A stretch of DNA of 64,000 bases from Bacteroidales bacterium UBA1374. GTDB lineage: Bacteria; Bacteroidota; Bacteroidia; Bacteroidales; UBA932. The position numbers and the translations under genes are program-made. The notes under the pieces were generated by a model. It saw only the letters and a program-made list of their open reading frames with translations. It was not told the DNA's origin and searched no databases. Positions 34,257 to 42,711 of the stretch are shown one piece after another. The stretch's first letter is position 1; each line of letters begins with the position of its first letter. Location of the stretch: positions 1 through 64,000 of the forward strand of contig DBRG01000007.1 in NCBI GenBank assembly GCA_002305545.1, read 5' to 3'.

Positions 34257-35499
34257 ACTTGAACTGATTTTCTTTCACTCTCCATTACACGACTACATGG
34301 TATTGGAGGAATCAAGAAGGTCTCTCCTGGAGTCGCTGGGAAAGCGCTTCAGTGTCACTGTGATATCTTACAAAAACATAACGGCTGAACGCCTGGCTGA
34401 TCCGGAAAAAGTGTATATTCCGTTCATAGCATCAGGCGGCTGCGAAGAAATATTTCAAAGCTACGGCTTTTCTCTTCCCCTGCCCTTGTTTTTTCTACAT
34501 GACGACCAGAGCAACTCCCTGCCTGCCACCCTGGAACTTTTCACCTATGTAACACAGGGCAGGATGAGTATACCACTTATTTTTTCTGAAGATGAAATCT
34601 CAGAAGAACTGCTCAGCAGGACGCTCCGTATGCAGCAAACTTTCAGAAAGTTAAAGAATACAAGCATAGCGCTGTTCGGTGACGCATCGCCCTGGCTTTT
34701 GTCTTCCAAAGTGGATACAAATGCCATCAGCCGTATGCTGAAAGTATCTTTTCAAAATATCGAAATACCTTTTATCTGTAAACAGTACAAACACCTTACA
34801 GCGCTGAGCCGAGAAAACAAGGAATTGTACAACAATATTCTGAAAAAAAGCACCTGCCTCAAGAATTGCACAAAAGAAGATCTGAGTGATGCCATAAGAA
34901 TGTACCAGGCCATGGATGAACTGATGGTCTACTATTCGTGCAATGCATTAACCGTAAAATGTTTCGACCTGATAAAATCATGCCATGTCACCGCCTGTAT
35001 GGCCATTTCCCTTTTTAACCAGGCTGGGATTCCTGCTGCCTGTGAGGGAGATATTCCCGCACTTCTAACTATGATCATGGCAGGCAATATATCCCAGAGT
35101 CCCGTTTTTATGGCCAATCCAGTTGGTTATAACAGGGAACAGAATACCCTGGACATCGCACATTGTACTGTTCCTTTGTCAATGACATCGTCTTACTGTT
35201 TGAATTCTCATTATGAAACTGGAATCGGTGTTGCCGTGGAAGGGACCCTGGAAAAGGATGTGCCGTATACAGCTGTCAAGTGGATTGGCAATACCCTGGA
35301 ACGCTTTTTTGTTTCAGAGGGCGTTGCCACCGAATCAAAACATTCCGACAATCAGTGCCGTACGCAGATGACCCTTCGACTGGATAGGCCGGTAAGTGAT
35401 TTTATTCTCAATGCTATGGCCAACCACATCCTGGTAGTCAAAGGCAGGCACGCAGATGTTCTGAATATCTGGAACGGTTTTCTTGCTTACCTCCGGTAA
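34237..35499 (+). CDS. L-fucose/L-arabinose isomerase-fold protein of unknown substrate
   Basis: 420 aa from the ATG at 34237 (a TTG two codons earlier is possible), overlapping the DUF3467 stop by 20 bases. The N-terminal half has alternating strands and helices (LKLELIFFHSPLHD, SVTVISYKNI, VYIPFIASGG). The second half carries FGDASPWLL, ALTVKCFDLI, GIPAACEGDIPALLTMIMAG and NPVGYNREQNTLDIAHCTVP, which match the C-terminal pattern of FucI/AraA-like isomerases. The Glu-Asp and His positions that bind metal look partly kept. No sugar-catabolism gene is nearby, so a sugar isomerase role is not proved. Confidence 0.65.
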   Translation: MERPKLKLELIFFHSPLHDYMVLEESRRSLLESLGKRFSVTVISYKNITAERLADPEKVYIPFIASGGCEEIFQSYGFSLPLPLFFLHDDQSNSLPATLELFTYVTQGRMSIPLIFSEDEISEELLSRTLRMQQTFRKLKNTSIALFGDASPWLLSSKVDTNAISRMLKVSFQNIEIPFICKQYKHLTALSRENKELYNNILKKSTCLKNCTKEDLSDAIRMYQAMDELMVYYSCNALTVKCFDLIKSCHVTACMAISLFNQAGIPAACEGDIPALLTMIMAGNISQSPVFMANPVGYNREQNTLDIAHCTVPLSMTSSYCLNSHYETGIGVAVEGTLEKDVPYTAVKWIGNTLERFFVSEGVATESKHSDNQCRTQMTLRLDRPVSDFILNAMANHILVVKGRHADVLNIWNGFLAYLR

Positions 35500-35500
35500 A

Positions 35501-38323
35501 TCACATACCGGCATTGAATATCTGTGCAATCTCGGGATCTGAAAGAACCCGGTCATAAAACCTGAGGCAGGCCATATCAGCCGGCAAAAACGTATTGATC
35601 GTAGTGCTGTTGAGTGCATTTGCCCCTACCACAAAATCCTGCTGTACGCCAAATGTCATCTGCATGGACTGTGTATAGAGATTTACCCCATCCAGGTAAA
35701 CTGTCATTGAAGTCCCGTTGGAAGCGATTGACATCATATGCCAGCTGGTACCCAGCATAGAGGAAATATCTATACCGGCCAGGGAAGGCAATGTGATCAC
35801 ATGGGTTTCCATGCCTGGTCCCATGCAAAGTGTCAGAACCCAATCGGTCCCATTGTGACGGATTTCCACATAAAATCCTCCTTCAGACACCGACCCGAAG
35901 AAGGGATAAACCAGCGATTTGTTCATGGTCTGCCGGAACCGGAGCCAGAAATTGATGGTTCCCCTGTCGATTCCCGAGATTGGATTAACATGGCTGCTCA
36001 GCAGGTACCCGCTGCTTCCGTTGAATGAAATGGCTGCATTGGTTCCGGATGGCTTGTTATTTCTGTTGTAAGTCACACCGTTCGATACCACCAGGTCGTA
36101 AGCCCTCCCCGTCCAGTCATATGCTTTGGGTGTGTCGTCCGTGGTTATGTACATTTTGAGGCCGTCCTGCACTACCACCTGCTCATCTCTTCCGGTCGTA
36201 AACTCTTCTACCGTTCCGTAATATATATCCCTGGCAGTTTTAACATAAGAGCGATAATAATATACCGTATTGATAAGCAATCCGGTAGCCCGTGATGAAT
36301 ATTCGCCCGGGTAAGAAGGTGTTCCCAGGTCTGTATGACCATCGTCAATGGTCGGCTCCGCATCTGTGCTCCAGCAATGACCATAAGCCAGAATCTGCTC
36401 TGACCCTAAAACAGCAATATTTCCTTTCAAAAGGGCATCATAATAATAGATTTCCTCCACTCCGCCCGTTTCAGGTTCCGGTTCCTCGATGTCCAGGTAT
36501 AGTGAGCTTGTTTCGGACAGGAATATTCCGAAAGCATTTACAGCAAAGCTACGGACATAATATGTAAGTCCCCTTTGTGGCTTGCTCAGGTTGTAAAAGA
36601 AGTTGGATCCGGATGTTTTTTCGCCCAGACTGACTACCTGGTCCTTTTCCATAGAAGGGGTATTCCCCGTTGTGTTCCAGACAAATCCATGGTCTGCAAA
36701 TGGCAGGCCCGAGGCATCATTAATCCTGAATATCAAGACTTCGGATATGTTACTGTAGGTCACTACAGGATTATCCAGGGCCGGGGGTGTATATTGCATG
36801 GTCATGGTCTGGCCAAAAGAAGTGCCCATTTCATTGACTGCATAAGAACGGAAGTACCAGGTTGTCCCGGTTTCGGGTAACACATCGGGGTAGGATACGA
36901 AGGTACGGCCTTCCTCAATCGGCCCCAAATCGGAGAAATAGGCATTTTCCAGATCCGGTGCCGGATTTGTTCCCCAGCAGTGTCCGTGCCGGATCACAGA
37001 ACCTCCCCCGTTGCTTGCGAGCATTCCTTTGAACCGAAGCCTGTAAGTATCATCCAGCTCATGTCCGTCTGTGATGACTTCTGCAGGAACAGCTGCCGTT
37101 GCGTAATTCACTTTAACGATAAACTCCTGTTCGGGGGCAAGGATCTTTATCTGGCTTTGAGATGCTCCAAAGGGGATATTCTCCCGGTCCAGGGTGACCA
37201 CGATCTCGGCAGAGGGATATTCTTTTGAAATTTCACCTTGTGTCAGTGAGAGTTGCAGGTTTTCGTCCTCGCACACTACAGTAAAAGGAACCGGGTGTAT
37301 ACCCGAAAGGCGCATAAGTGTCAGGGTTTGCACAGTGCTTTCAGTTCCAAAGTCCAGTGATTGCGCAGAAACCTGGATCAGGTCCTGCGTTCTGGTTATG
37401 GAAAAGTAGTATGTTGTATCGCCTCCGTTGGAGATCAAGTCGGTACTGAAAGTATGCGTACCAAATCCCAGGGAGGATCGGTCGGCAGTGATGCCTACCT
37501 GCATTTCTTTCCCTGCAGGTACCGAGCCCTGGACAGGATCCCAGTCAAGCCAGGCAGGCAGTTCGTCTTTCAGATCCCAATCCAGCGGGATATTTCCCTG
37601 GTTGGCTAGGATGGTGATGGCTGTGCTGTCTTCTTCCCCAAAATCAAAGGTGGTTTCCTGTGCTTTCAGTAGTGCCCCTTCAACAAGCAATCGTACCTGG
37701 ACGGTTAACGGGACCTCACCACCCACCAATTGTACCTCAGATTTCTGTTCACCAATCGGTAAGCCGCTCCGGTCACAGCTAAAAACCAGTGAACTGGATG
37801 CCCCCATTTCCAACTCTCCGCTTGAAGGATTTACTTTGAGCCAGTGGGGAAAATACATTTCCAGGAAACCCCACCTGAGGGTGTCTCCTCCAGGATTTGA
37901 CAGGGTTAGGGTTACAGAGGTCTCACCGGTTCCAAAATCCACACTCTGAGATGAAAGTACAGCTTTGGCAATGCGGGAGAGGAGCTGCGCATCTATCGTG
38001 TACAGGTTTTTCTTTTTAGGAGACAACGGCATGCTCAGGGTTTCCCAGCTTTCGTAACCGGGTTTGCTGAAAACAAGGTACACGTTTTCGGTTGTGCGTG
38101 GCAATACAATGGTATACTTCCCTTCCTGGTCTGTTTCCTGGCCGAGGTTAAAAGGCATTACTGCCACGGCAACCCCCGCCAAAGGTTTTTTTGTTTCGGA
38201 ATCGGAGACGGTCCCGGTAAAAGTGGTAGTTGTTCCTGTCTGGTCGCAGGAAGCGGTAAAAAAGCCGGAAAATATAACTGCCAGAACCGCTGTAAAGGTT
38301 TTCAGATAAACAAAAGTGCGCAT
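35501..38323 (-). CDS. Large multidomain surface lipoprotein (carboxypeptidase-regulatory, BACON-like, Fn3-like, LamG)
   Basis: 940 aa. A lipoprotein-type signal ends FFTASC. Next come a CarboxypepD_reg-like domain (about 34-100), three BACON/ASPM-like modules beginning with the recurring FDFG or VDFGTG phrase (about 125-390), three Fn3-like modules with repeated YYxRSYAVNxxG phrases (about 400-710), and a C-terminal LamG/concanavalin-type domain (about 745-940, GTINFWLRF, MTVYLDGVNLYTQ). This layout suits a surface protein that binds polysaccharide or host/environmental ligands. Not in a polysaccharide utilisation locus. Stops one base from the convergent isomerase-like gene. Confidence 0.82.
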   Translation of the reverse strand: MRTFVYLKTFTAVLAVIFSGFFTASCDQTGTTTTFTGTVSDSETKKPLAGVAVAVMPFNLGQETDQEGKYTIVLPRTTENVYLVFSKPGYESWETLSMPLSPKKKNLYTIDAQLLSRIAKAVLSSQSVDFGTGETSVTLTLSNPGGDTLRWGFLEMYFPHWLKVNPSSGELEMGASSSLVFSCDRSGLPIGEQKSEVQLVGGEVPLTVQVRLLVEGALLKAQETTFDFGEEDSTAITILANQGNIPLDWDLKDELPAWLDWDPVQGSVPAGKEMQVGITADRSSLGFGTHTFSTDLISNGGDTTYYFSITRTQDLIQVSAQSLDFGTESTVQTLTLMRLSGIHPVPFTVVCEDENLQLSLTQGEISKEYPSAEIVVTLDRENIPFGASQSQIKILAPEQEFIVKVNYATAAVPAEVITDGHELDDTYRLRFKGMLASNGGGSVIRHGHCWGTNPAPDLENAYFSDLGPIEEGRTFVSYPDVLPETGTTWYFRSYAVNEMGTSFGQTMTMQYTPPALDNPVVTYSNISEVLIFRINDASGLPFADHGFVWNTTGNTPSMEKDQVVSLGEKTSGSNFFYNLSKPQRGLTYYVRSFAVNAFGIFLSETSSLYLDIEEPEPETGGVEEIYYYDALLKGNIAVLGSEQILAYGHCWSTDAEPTIDDGHTDLGTPSYPGEYSSRATGLLINTVYYYRSYVKTARDIYYGTVEEFTTGRDEQVVVQDGLKMYITTDDTPKAYDWTGRAYDLVVSNGVTYNRNNKPSGTNAAISFNGSSGYLLSSHVNPISGIDRGTINFWLRFRQTMNKSLVYPFFGSVSEGGFYVEIRHNGTDWVLTLCMGPGMETHVITLPSLAGIDISSMLGTSWHMMSIASNGTSMTVYLDGVNLYTQSMQMTFGVQQDFVVGANALNSTTINTFLPADMACLRFYDRVLSDPEIAQIFNAGM

Positions 38324-38341
38324 GCCATATCTTTTACTTGT

Positions 38342-38350
38342 GCAAATATA
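38342..38350 (-). promoter_or_regulatory. TATATTTGC promoter box for the LamG lipoprotein gene
   Basis: The minus strand reads TATATTTGC 19 bases upstream of the ATG at 38323. The divergent kdsC box starts only 3 bases away. Confidence 0.5.
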
Positions 38351-38352
38351 AT

Positions 38353-38361
38353 TAACTTTGC
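38353..38361 (+). promoter_or_regulatory. TAACTTTGC promoter box for kdsC
   Basis: Full TAnnTTTG match, 19 bases upstream of the kdsC ATG at 38380. Confidence 0.55.
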
Positions 38362-38379
38362 GGATGTTAAAACAGAATC

Positions 38380-38928
38380 ATGGGTAACTATAAAAGCAAG
38401 CTTCACAATATCAAGGCATTTGCATTTGATGTAGATGGAGTTCTCACAGACGGCGGCGTTATATCCCTTCCCGACGGGGACCTTTTCCGGACACATTACG
38501 CACGTGATGGTTATGCCATCCGTGTGGCCATAGAACACGGGTACCCGGTAGCCATTATCACCGGGGGTGTTTCACCTTCTGTTGAAATCCGGTACAGAAA
38601 TATTGGTGTAAAAGACATCTTTTCAGGTGCGCGGGATAAATTGCCCGCATTTAGGGAATTTTGCAAAAAATACAACTTGTCTCCTTCTCAGGTTGCCTAT
38701 GCAGGAGACGACATTCCCGATATTCCTCCGATGAAGGTATGCGGTCTCCCCTTCTGCCCTTCCGATGCAGCGACTGAAGTCCGCCACCTGGCACAATACA
38801 TATCTCCTTTTCCCGGCGGGCGCGGGTGTGTGCGTGATTTTGTAGAACAGGTGATGCGTCTGCAAGGCAAATGGTACAAGGAAACGGATGACATTCCCGA
38901 GGATATGCTGGAAACCGCATCGGAATAA
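38380..38928 (+). CDS. kdsC: Kdo-8-phosphate phosphatase (KdsC-type HAD hydrolase)
   Basis: 182 aa. HAD motif I FDVDGVLTDGG, motif II ITGG, motif IV YAGDDIPD. Short C1-type cap, as in KdsC tetramers. Removes phosphate from Kdo-8-phosphate made by KdsA, encoded 24 kb away. Two bases separate it from maf, so they form one unit. Confidence 0.9.
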   Translation: MGNYKSKLHNIKAFAFDVDGVLTDGGVISLPDGDLFRTHYARDGYAIRVAIEHGYPVAIITGGVSPSVEIRYRNIGVKDIFSGARDKLPAFREFCKKYNLSPSQVAYAGDDIPDIPPMKVCGLPFCPSDAATEVRHLAQYISPFPGGRGCVRDFVEQVMRLQGKWYKETDDIPEDMLETASE

Positions 38929-38930
38929 AA

Positions 38931-39623
38931 ATGACCACAACCTGCAGGATCATACTCGGCTCGGCCTCCCCCAGAAGACAACAGCTACTGGAAGGAATTG
39001 ACCTGCCTTTCACGGTAGAACCGGTCAACGTGCCTGAAGATATCACCCTCCCTTTGTACACCGGTCCCCAAGGTTTTCCTCACCTTCCGGCTGCTGACCC
39101 TGAGGAAATTCCCCTTCTGCTGGCACGGACAAAATCCATGGCCTTTCTAAGGCCTCTGGAAGCCGATGAGCTTTTGATAACAGCCGACACACTGGTCTTT
39201 TCAAAAGTCCTTGCCGAGGCCGATTCCGGAACTGAAACTCAATGCTCAAACACACGCTGGACCGTACTTGGAAAACCCGCCTCGGTAAGGGAAGCACACC
39301 GGATGCTGGAACAGCTTTCCGGCAGCTGCCACAAGGTCATCACCGGGATATGCCTTCGCTTTGGAGATCAGAGAGCACACCCGGAACCCATCGTTTTTTA
39401 TGACAGTTCTCTCGTCTGGTTCATGTCCCTGCTTCCCGAAGAAATCCGGTATTACGTGAACAAATACAAACCTTACGATAAAGCCGGTTCTTACGGAGTG
39501 CAGGAATGGATAGGATACATTGGCATTGAGCGTATTGAAGGCAGCTATTTCAATGTTATGGGATTCCCTGTCCACTTACTGTGGAAACATCTTAAAGAAC
39601 TTCACGTGATATCATTTTCTTAA
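38931..39623 (+). CDS. maf: Maf-family nucleotide pyrophosphatase
   Basis: 230 aa, somewhat longer than the usual 190-200. Motifs LGSASPRRQQLL at the N-terminus, ADTLV, LGKP, VITG, YDKAGSYGVQEW and GSYFNVMGFP are all present. The extra length is an insertion after ADTLVFSKVL (about 87-105). Hydrolyses non-canonical or modified nucleoside triphosphates such as dTTP/UTP analogues. Co-transcribed with kdsC. Confidence 0.92.
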   Translation: MTTTCRIILGSASPRRQQLLEGIDLPFTVEPVNVPEDITLPLYTGPQGFPHLPAADPEEIPLLLARTKSMAFLRPLEADELLITADTLVFSKVLAEADSGTETQCSNTRWTVLGKPASVREAHRMLEQLSGSCHKVITGICLRFGDQRAHPEPIVFYDSSLVWFMSLLPEEIRYYVNKYKPYDKAGSYGVQEWIGYIGIERIEGSYFNVMGFPVHLLWKHLKELHVISFS

Positions 39624-39669
39624 GCACATATTTTTTCTTTAAATTTACCACTTCTAAAAAAGCTCAGAA

Positions 39670-40911
39670 ATGGAAAAACAACCTTCAGTAGCCGTACTAT
39701 GCGGTGGCGGGCCGGCTCCCGGAATAAACACGGTAGTATGTACTATAACTAAAACATTTATTACCAAGGGATACCGTGTAATCGGCCTTCATGGAGGTTA
39801 TACCGGATTATTTTGCAAAGAGAAATGCAGGCAGGAGGATATGGATTTTGACAAGGCCGATATGCTTTTCAACCGGGGGGGATCTTACCTGCGCATGAGC
39901 CGTTTCAAACCCACCGACGAGGATTTTGAAAAACGATTCAACCTGGATTTCTTCAAGGAAAACAACGTGAAGCTGCTGGTAACCGTCGGAGGGGACGATA
40001 CGGCTTCCACTGCAAACCGCATTTCCAAATTCCTGGTTCAGAAACAGTACAACATCGCCAACATACACGTTCCCAAAACCATAGATAACGACCTTCCCCT
40101 ACCTGAAGGAATCCCCACTTTCGGTTACCAGAGTGCCAAGGCGCAGGGTACCGACCTCGGGCGGACCGTTTACGAAGATGCCCGTACCAGCGAAAACTGG
40201 TTCATTGTCACTGCCATGGGCCGTTCGGCAGGCCACCTGGCCTTCGGGATCGGTTCTTCATGCCATTTTCCCATGATCATCATATCCGAGATGTTCTACA
40301 AAACCCAGATGACTATTGACAAGATCGTCAGCCTGTGCGTCTCTTCCATCCTCAAGCGCCAGATCCGTAATATCCCTTACGGTTGCATAATGATCTCTGA
40401 AGGCGTTTTCCAGTCCCTTTCCGAGGAAGACGTGAAGAATGCCGGCATTGCATTCACTTACGATGCACACGGCCATCCGGAGCTGGGCAAGATATCCAAA
40501 TCCCATATCATAGACCACCTGGTAGAGAAAAAGATGAAGGAACTGGGTGTCAATGTCAAGACACGGCCTGTGGAAGTGGGTTATGAAGTCCGTTGCATCA
40601 CCCCAAAATCCTTTGACCTGGAGTATTGTTCCATGCTGGGCATGGGCGTATATGAATTGTATACCAAAGGCGTTAGCGGTTGCATGGTGTGCCGGGACGG
40701 AAATGGCAAGATCATCCCGCTATTCCTCCAGGATCTGCAGGATCCGGCTACCGGAAAGATCCCTCCGCGCGTAGTGAATATGAAATCACACGAAGTCCAG
40801 TTCTACATGAAGCATATCATGGACTACATAACAGAGGCTGACTATGAAGCCGCCAAAGCCATTGTCCCCAACCCCGAGGAATTCGACTTCCATAAGATCC
40901 TGAAATTCTAA
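39670..40911 (+). CDS. 6-phosphofructokinase, predicted PPi-dependent
   Basis: 413 aa. Phosphorylates fructose 6-phosphate in glycolysis. GGGPAPG (12-18) is the nucleotide/PPi loop. GGDDT (107-111) has Asp where ATP enzymes have Gly, and PKTIDND (135-141) has Lys where ATP enzymes have Gly. Both positions are the known markers of pyrophosphate use, so the enzyme should be reversible and PPi-dependent. MGRSAGHLA is the substrate loop. Transcribed alone, ending at a shared terminator with convergent pckA. Confidence 0.9.
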   Translation: MEKQPSVAVLCGGGPAPGINTVVCTITKTFITKGYRVIGLHGGYTGLFCKEKCRQEDMDFDKADMLFNRGGSYLRMSRFKPTDEDFEKRFNLDFFKENNVKLLVTVGGDDTASTANRISKFLVQKQYNIANIHVPKTIDNDLPLPEGIPTFGYQSAKAQGTDLGRTVYEDARTSENWFIVTAMGRSAGHLAFGIGSSCHFPMIIISEMFYKTQMTIDKIVSLCVSSILKRQIRNIPYGCIMISEGVFQSLSEEDVKNAGIAFTYDAHGHPELGKISKSHIIDHLVEKKMKELGVNVKTRPVEVGYEVRCITPKSFDLEYCSMLGMGVYELYTKGVSGCMVCRDGNGKIIPLFLQDLQDPATGKIPPRVVNMKSHEVQFYMKHIMDYITEADYEAAKAIVPNPEEFDFHKILKF

Positions 40912-40935
40912 GATCGTATTCGGTCACTGCAAAAT

Positions 40936-40981
40936 AAAGAACAGAGAGCTTTTATTGGTACGCCGAGGCTCTCTGTTCTTT
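40936..40981. terminator. Bidirectional terminator between phosphofructokinase and pckA genes
   Basis: A perfect 14-bp stem (40936-40949 with 40968-40981) around an 18-base loop, with T-rich sequence after the stem on both strands. Lies between two convergent genes and can serve both. Confidence 0.85.
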
Positions 40982-41015
40982 GTTGTGTAGCGTGATGAAT
41001 CTATGGTACGCGGTA

Positions 41016-42608
41016 CTATACCTGGGGACCGGAAGCCACCAGCTGGCGTGCAGCATCATTGTCGCAATACTTCTCAAAGTTCTTGATGTACTTTGCAGCA
41101 AGAGACAGCGCTTTCTTTTCCCATTCATTTACGTCTGTGTAAGTGTCGCGCGGATCCAGGATACCTTCCGACACCTTGGGCAATTTGACAGGAATGGTCA
41201 GGTTCATGACGGGAATGTGCCTTGTGGGGGCTTTGTCAATGCTTCCGTCCAGGATGGCGTCTATGATGGCACGCGTATCTTTAAGAGAAATACGTTTCCC
41301 TGTTCCGTTCCACCCTGTGTTCACCAGGTAGGCTTTGGCTCCGTGCTCTTTCATCTTTTTGACGAGGTTTTTGGCATAGATGGTCGGATGAACGGTCAGG
41401 AAGGCTTCTCCGAAAGCAGCCGAGAAAGAAGGCAGTGGTTCTGTAATGCCGCGCTCGGTCCCTGCCAGTTTGGAAGTATAACCGCACAGGAAGTGATACT
41501 GTGCCTGTTTTTCATCCAGAATGGAAACCGGAGGTAAAACGCCGTAGGCATCGGCAGAAAGATAAATAACCTTTTTTGCATGGCCGGCCTTGGAAGGCAG
41601 AACGATCTTGTTAATATAGTATATGGGGTAAGAAACACGGGTGTTTTCAGTAACCGAGCCATCAGCAAAATCAGGAGTACCGTCGGGCAATATGGTGACA
41701 TTTTCAAGCAAGGCATCACGACGGATGGCTTTCCAGATATCGGGTTCTTTTTCCTGGCTTAAGTCAATACATTTGGCATAGCAGCCTCCTTCATAATTGA
41801 ATACCCCGTGGTCATCCCATCCGTGTTCATCATCTCCTATCAGGTAACGTTTTGGATCGGCAGACAAGGTGGTTTTACCGGTTCCTGAAAGGCCAAAGAA
41901 AACAGCCACGTCACCCTCTTCGCCAACGTTGGCAGAGCAGTGCATAGAGGCAATGCCCTTCAGGGGGAGGTAATAGTTCATGATAGAGAAGATCCCCTTC
42001 TTCATTTCACCGCCGTACCAGCTGCCTCCGATAACGGCCATACGTTCCGTAAGATTGAAAACAACAAACACGTCTGAATGAAGTCCCTGTTCTTTCCAAT
42101 TGGGGTTAGTAGTTTTGGAAGCGTTAACCAGGACAAAGTCAGGTTCTCCGAAATGCTCCAGTTCGTAACCGGAAGGACGGATAAACATGTTTGTCACAAA
42201 ATGTGCCTGCCAGGCTACTTCCATGATAAAACGCACTTTCAGCCGGGTATCCGTATTGGTGCCGCAAAATGCATCCACCACGTAGAGTTTCTTTTTGCCT
42301 GTTAGTTGATCCTGAGCAAGACTCTTGAGGGAATTCCAGGTGTCGGTTGAAATTGGCTTGTTGATCACCCCATCCCACCAGATGGTGTTTTCAGTGGTTT
42401 CATCTTTTACAATGTACTTGTCCTTGGGAGAACGACCGGTAAAAATTCCTGTCCTCACATTAACCGCTCCCGTATTGCTCAGGACGCCTTTCTCAAAACC
42501 TTCGTTGGAAGGATCCATTTCCGCCCGGAACAACGTTTCATAGGAAGGATTATAGACAATTTCACCCACATTGGAGATCCCATACTTGGATAAATCTATT
42601 TTACTCAT
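41016..42608 (-). CDS. pckA: Phosphoenolpyruvate carboxykinase (ATP)
   Basis: 530 aa from the ATG at 42608; two codons upstream a TTG also fits but adds nothing. The P-loop FFGLSGTGKTTLSAD, the kinase-2 region LIGDDEHGWDD and FNYEGGCYAK identify the ATP type. Interconverts oxaloacetate and PEP; in anaerobic Bacteroidales it usually runs toward oxaloacetate and succinate with ATP gain. This fits the PPi-type phosphofructokinase next to it. Divergent from recQ with nested promoters. Confidence 0.97.
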   Translation of the reverse strand: MSKIDLSKYGISNVGEIVYNPSYETLFRAEMDPSNEGFEKGVLSNTGAVNVRTGIFTGRSPKDKYIVKDETTENTIWWDGVINKPISTDTWNSLKSLAQDQLTGKKKLYVVDAFCGTNTDTRLKVRFIMEVAWQAHFVTNMFIRPSGYELEHFGEPDFVLVNASKTTNPNWKEQGLHSDVFVVFNLTERMAVIGGSWYGGEMKKGIFSIMNYYLPLKGIASMHCSANVGEEGDVAVFFGLSGTGKTTLSADPKRYLIGDDEHGWDDHGVFNYEGGCYAKCIDLSQEKEPDIWKAIRRDALLENVTILPDGTPDFADGSVTENTRVSYPIYYINKIVLPSKAGHAKKVIYLSADAYGVLPPVSILDEKQAQYHFLCGYTSKLAGTERGITEPLPSFSAAFGEAFLTVHPTIYAKNLVKKMKEHGAKAYLVNTGWNGTGKRISLKDTRAIIDAILDGSIDKAPTRHIPVMNLTIPVKLPKVSEGILDPRDTYTDVNEWEKKALSLAAKYIKNFEKYCDNDAARQLVASGPQV

Positions 42609-42661
42609 AATCAATTAATTAATTAAACTTAAATACCAGAAAAATCATGTTTTTAACCAAC

Positions 42662-42692
42662 TTGCGAAGATACTCATTTTATTTATCTTTGC
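42662..42692 (+). promoter_or_regulatory. recQ promoter: TTG, 19 bases, TATCTTTGC
   Basis: TTG at 42662-42664 and TATCTTTGC at 42684-42692 with a 19-base spacer match the Bacteroidota -33/-7 pattern. An AGGAGGAAAG ribosome binding site, unusually strong for this phylum, follows 12 bases before the ATG. Confidence 0.75.
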
Positions 42693-42694
42693 AA
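42664..42694 (-). promoter_or_regulatory. pckA promoter candidate nested in the recQ promoter
   Basis: On the minus strand TTG (42694-42692) is followed after 19 bases by TATCTTCGC (42672-42664), one mismatch from TAnnTTTG. The two promoters occupy the same 33 bases in opposite directions. Confidence 0.45.
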
Positions 42695-42711
42695 CAGGAG
42701 GAAAGACGGGC

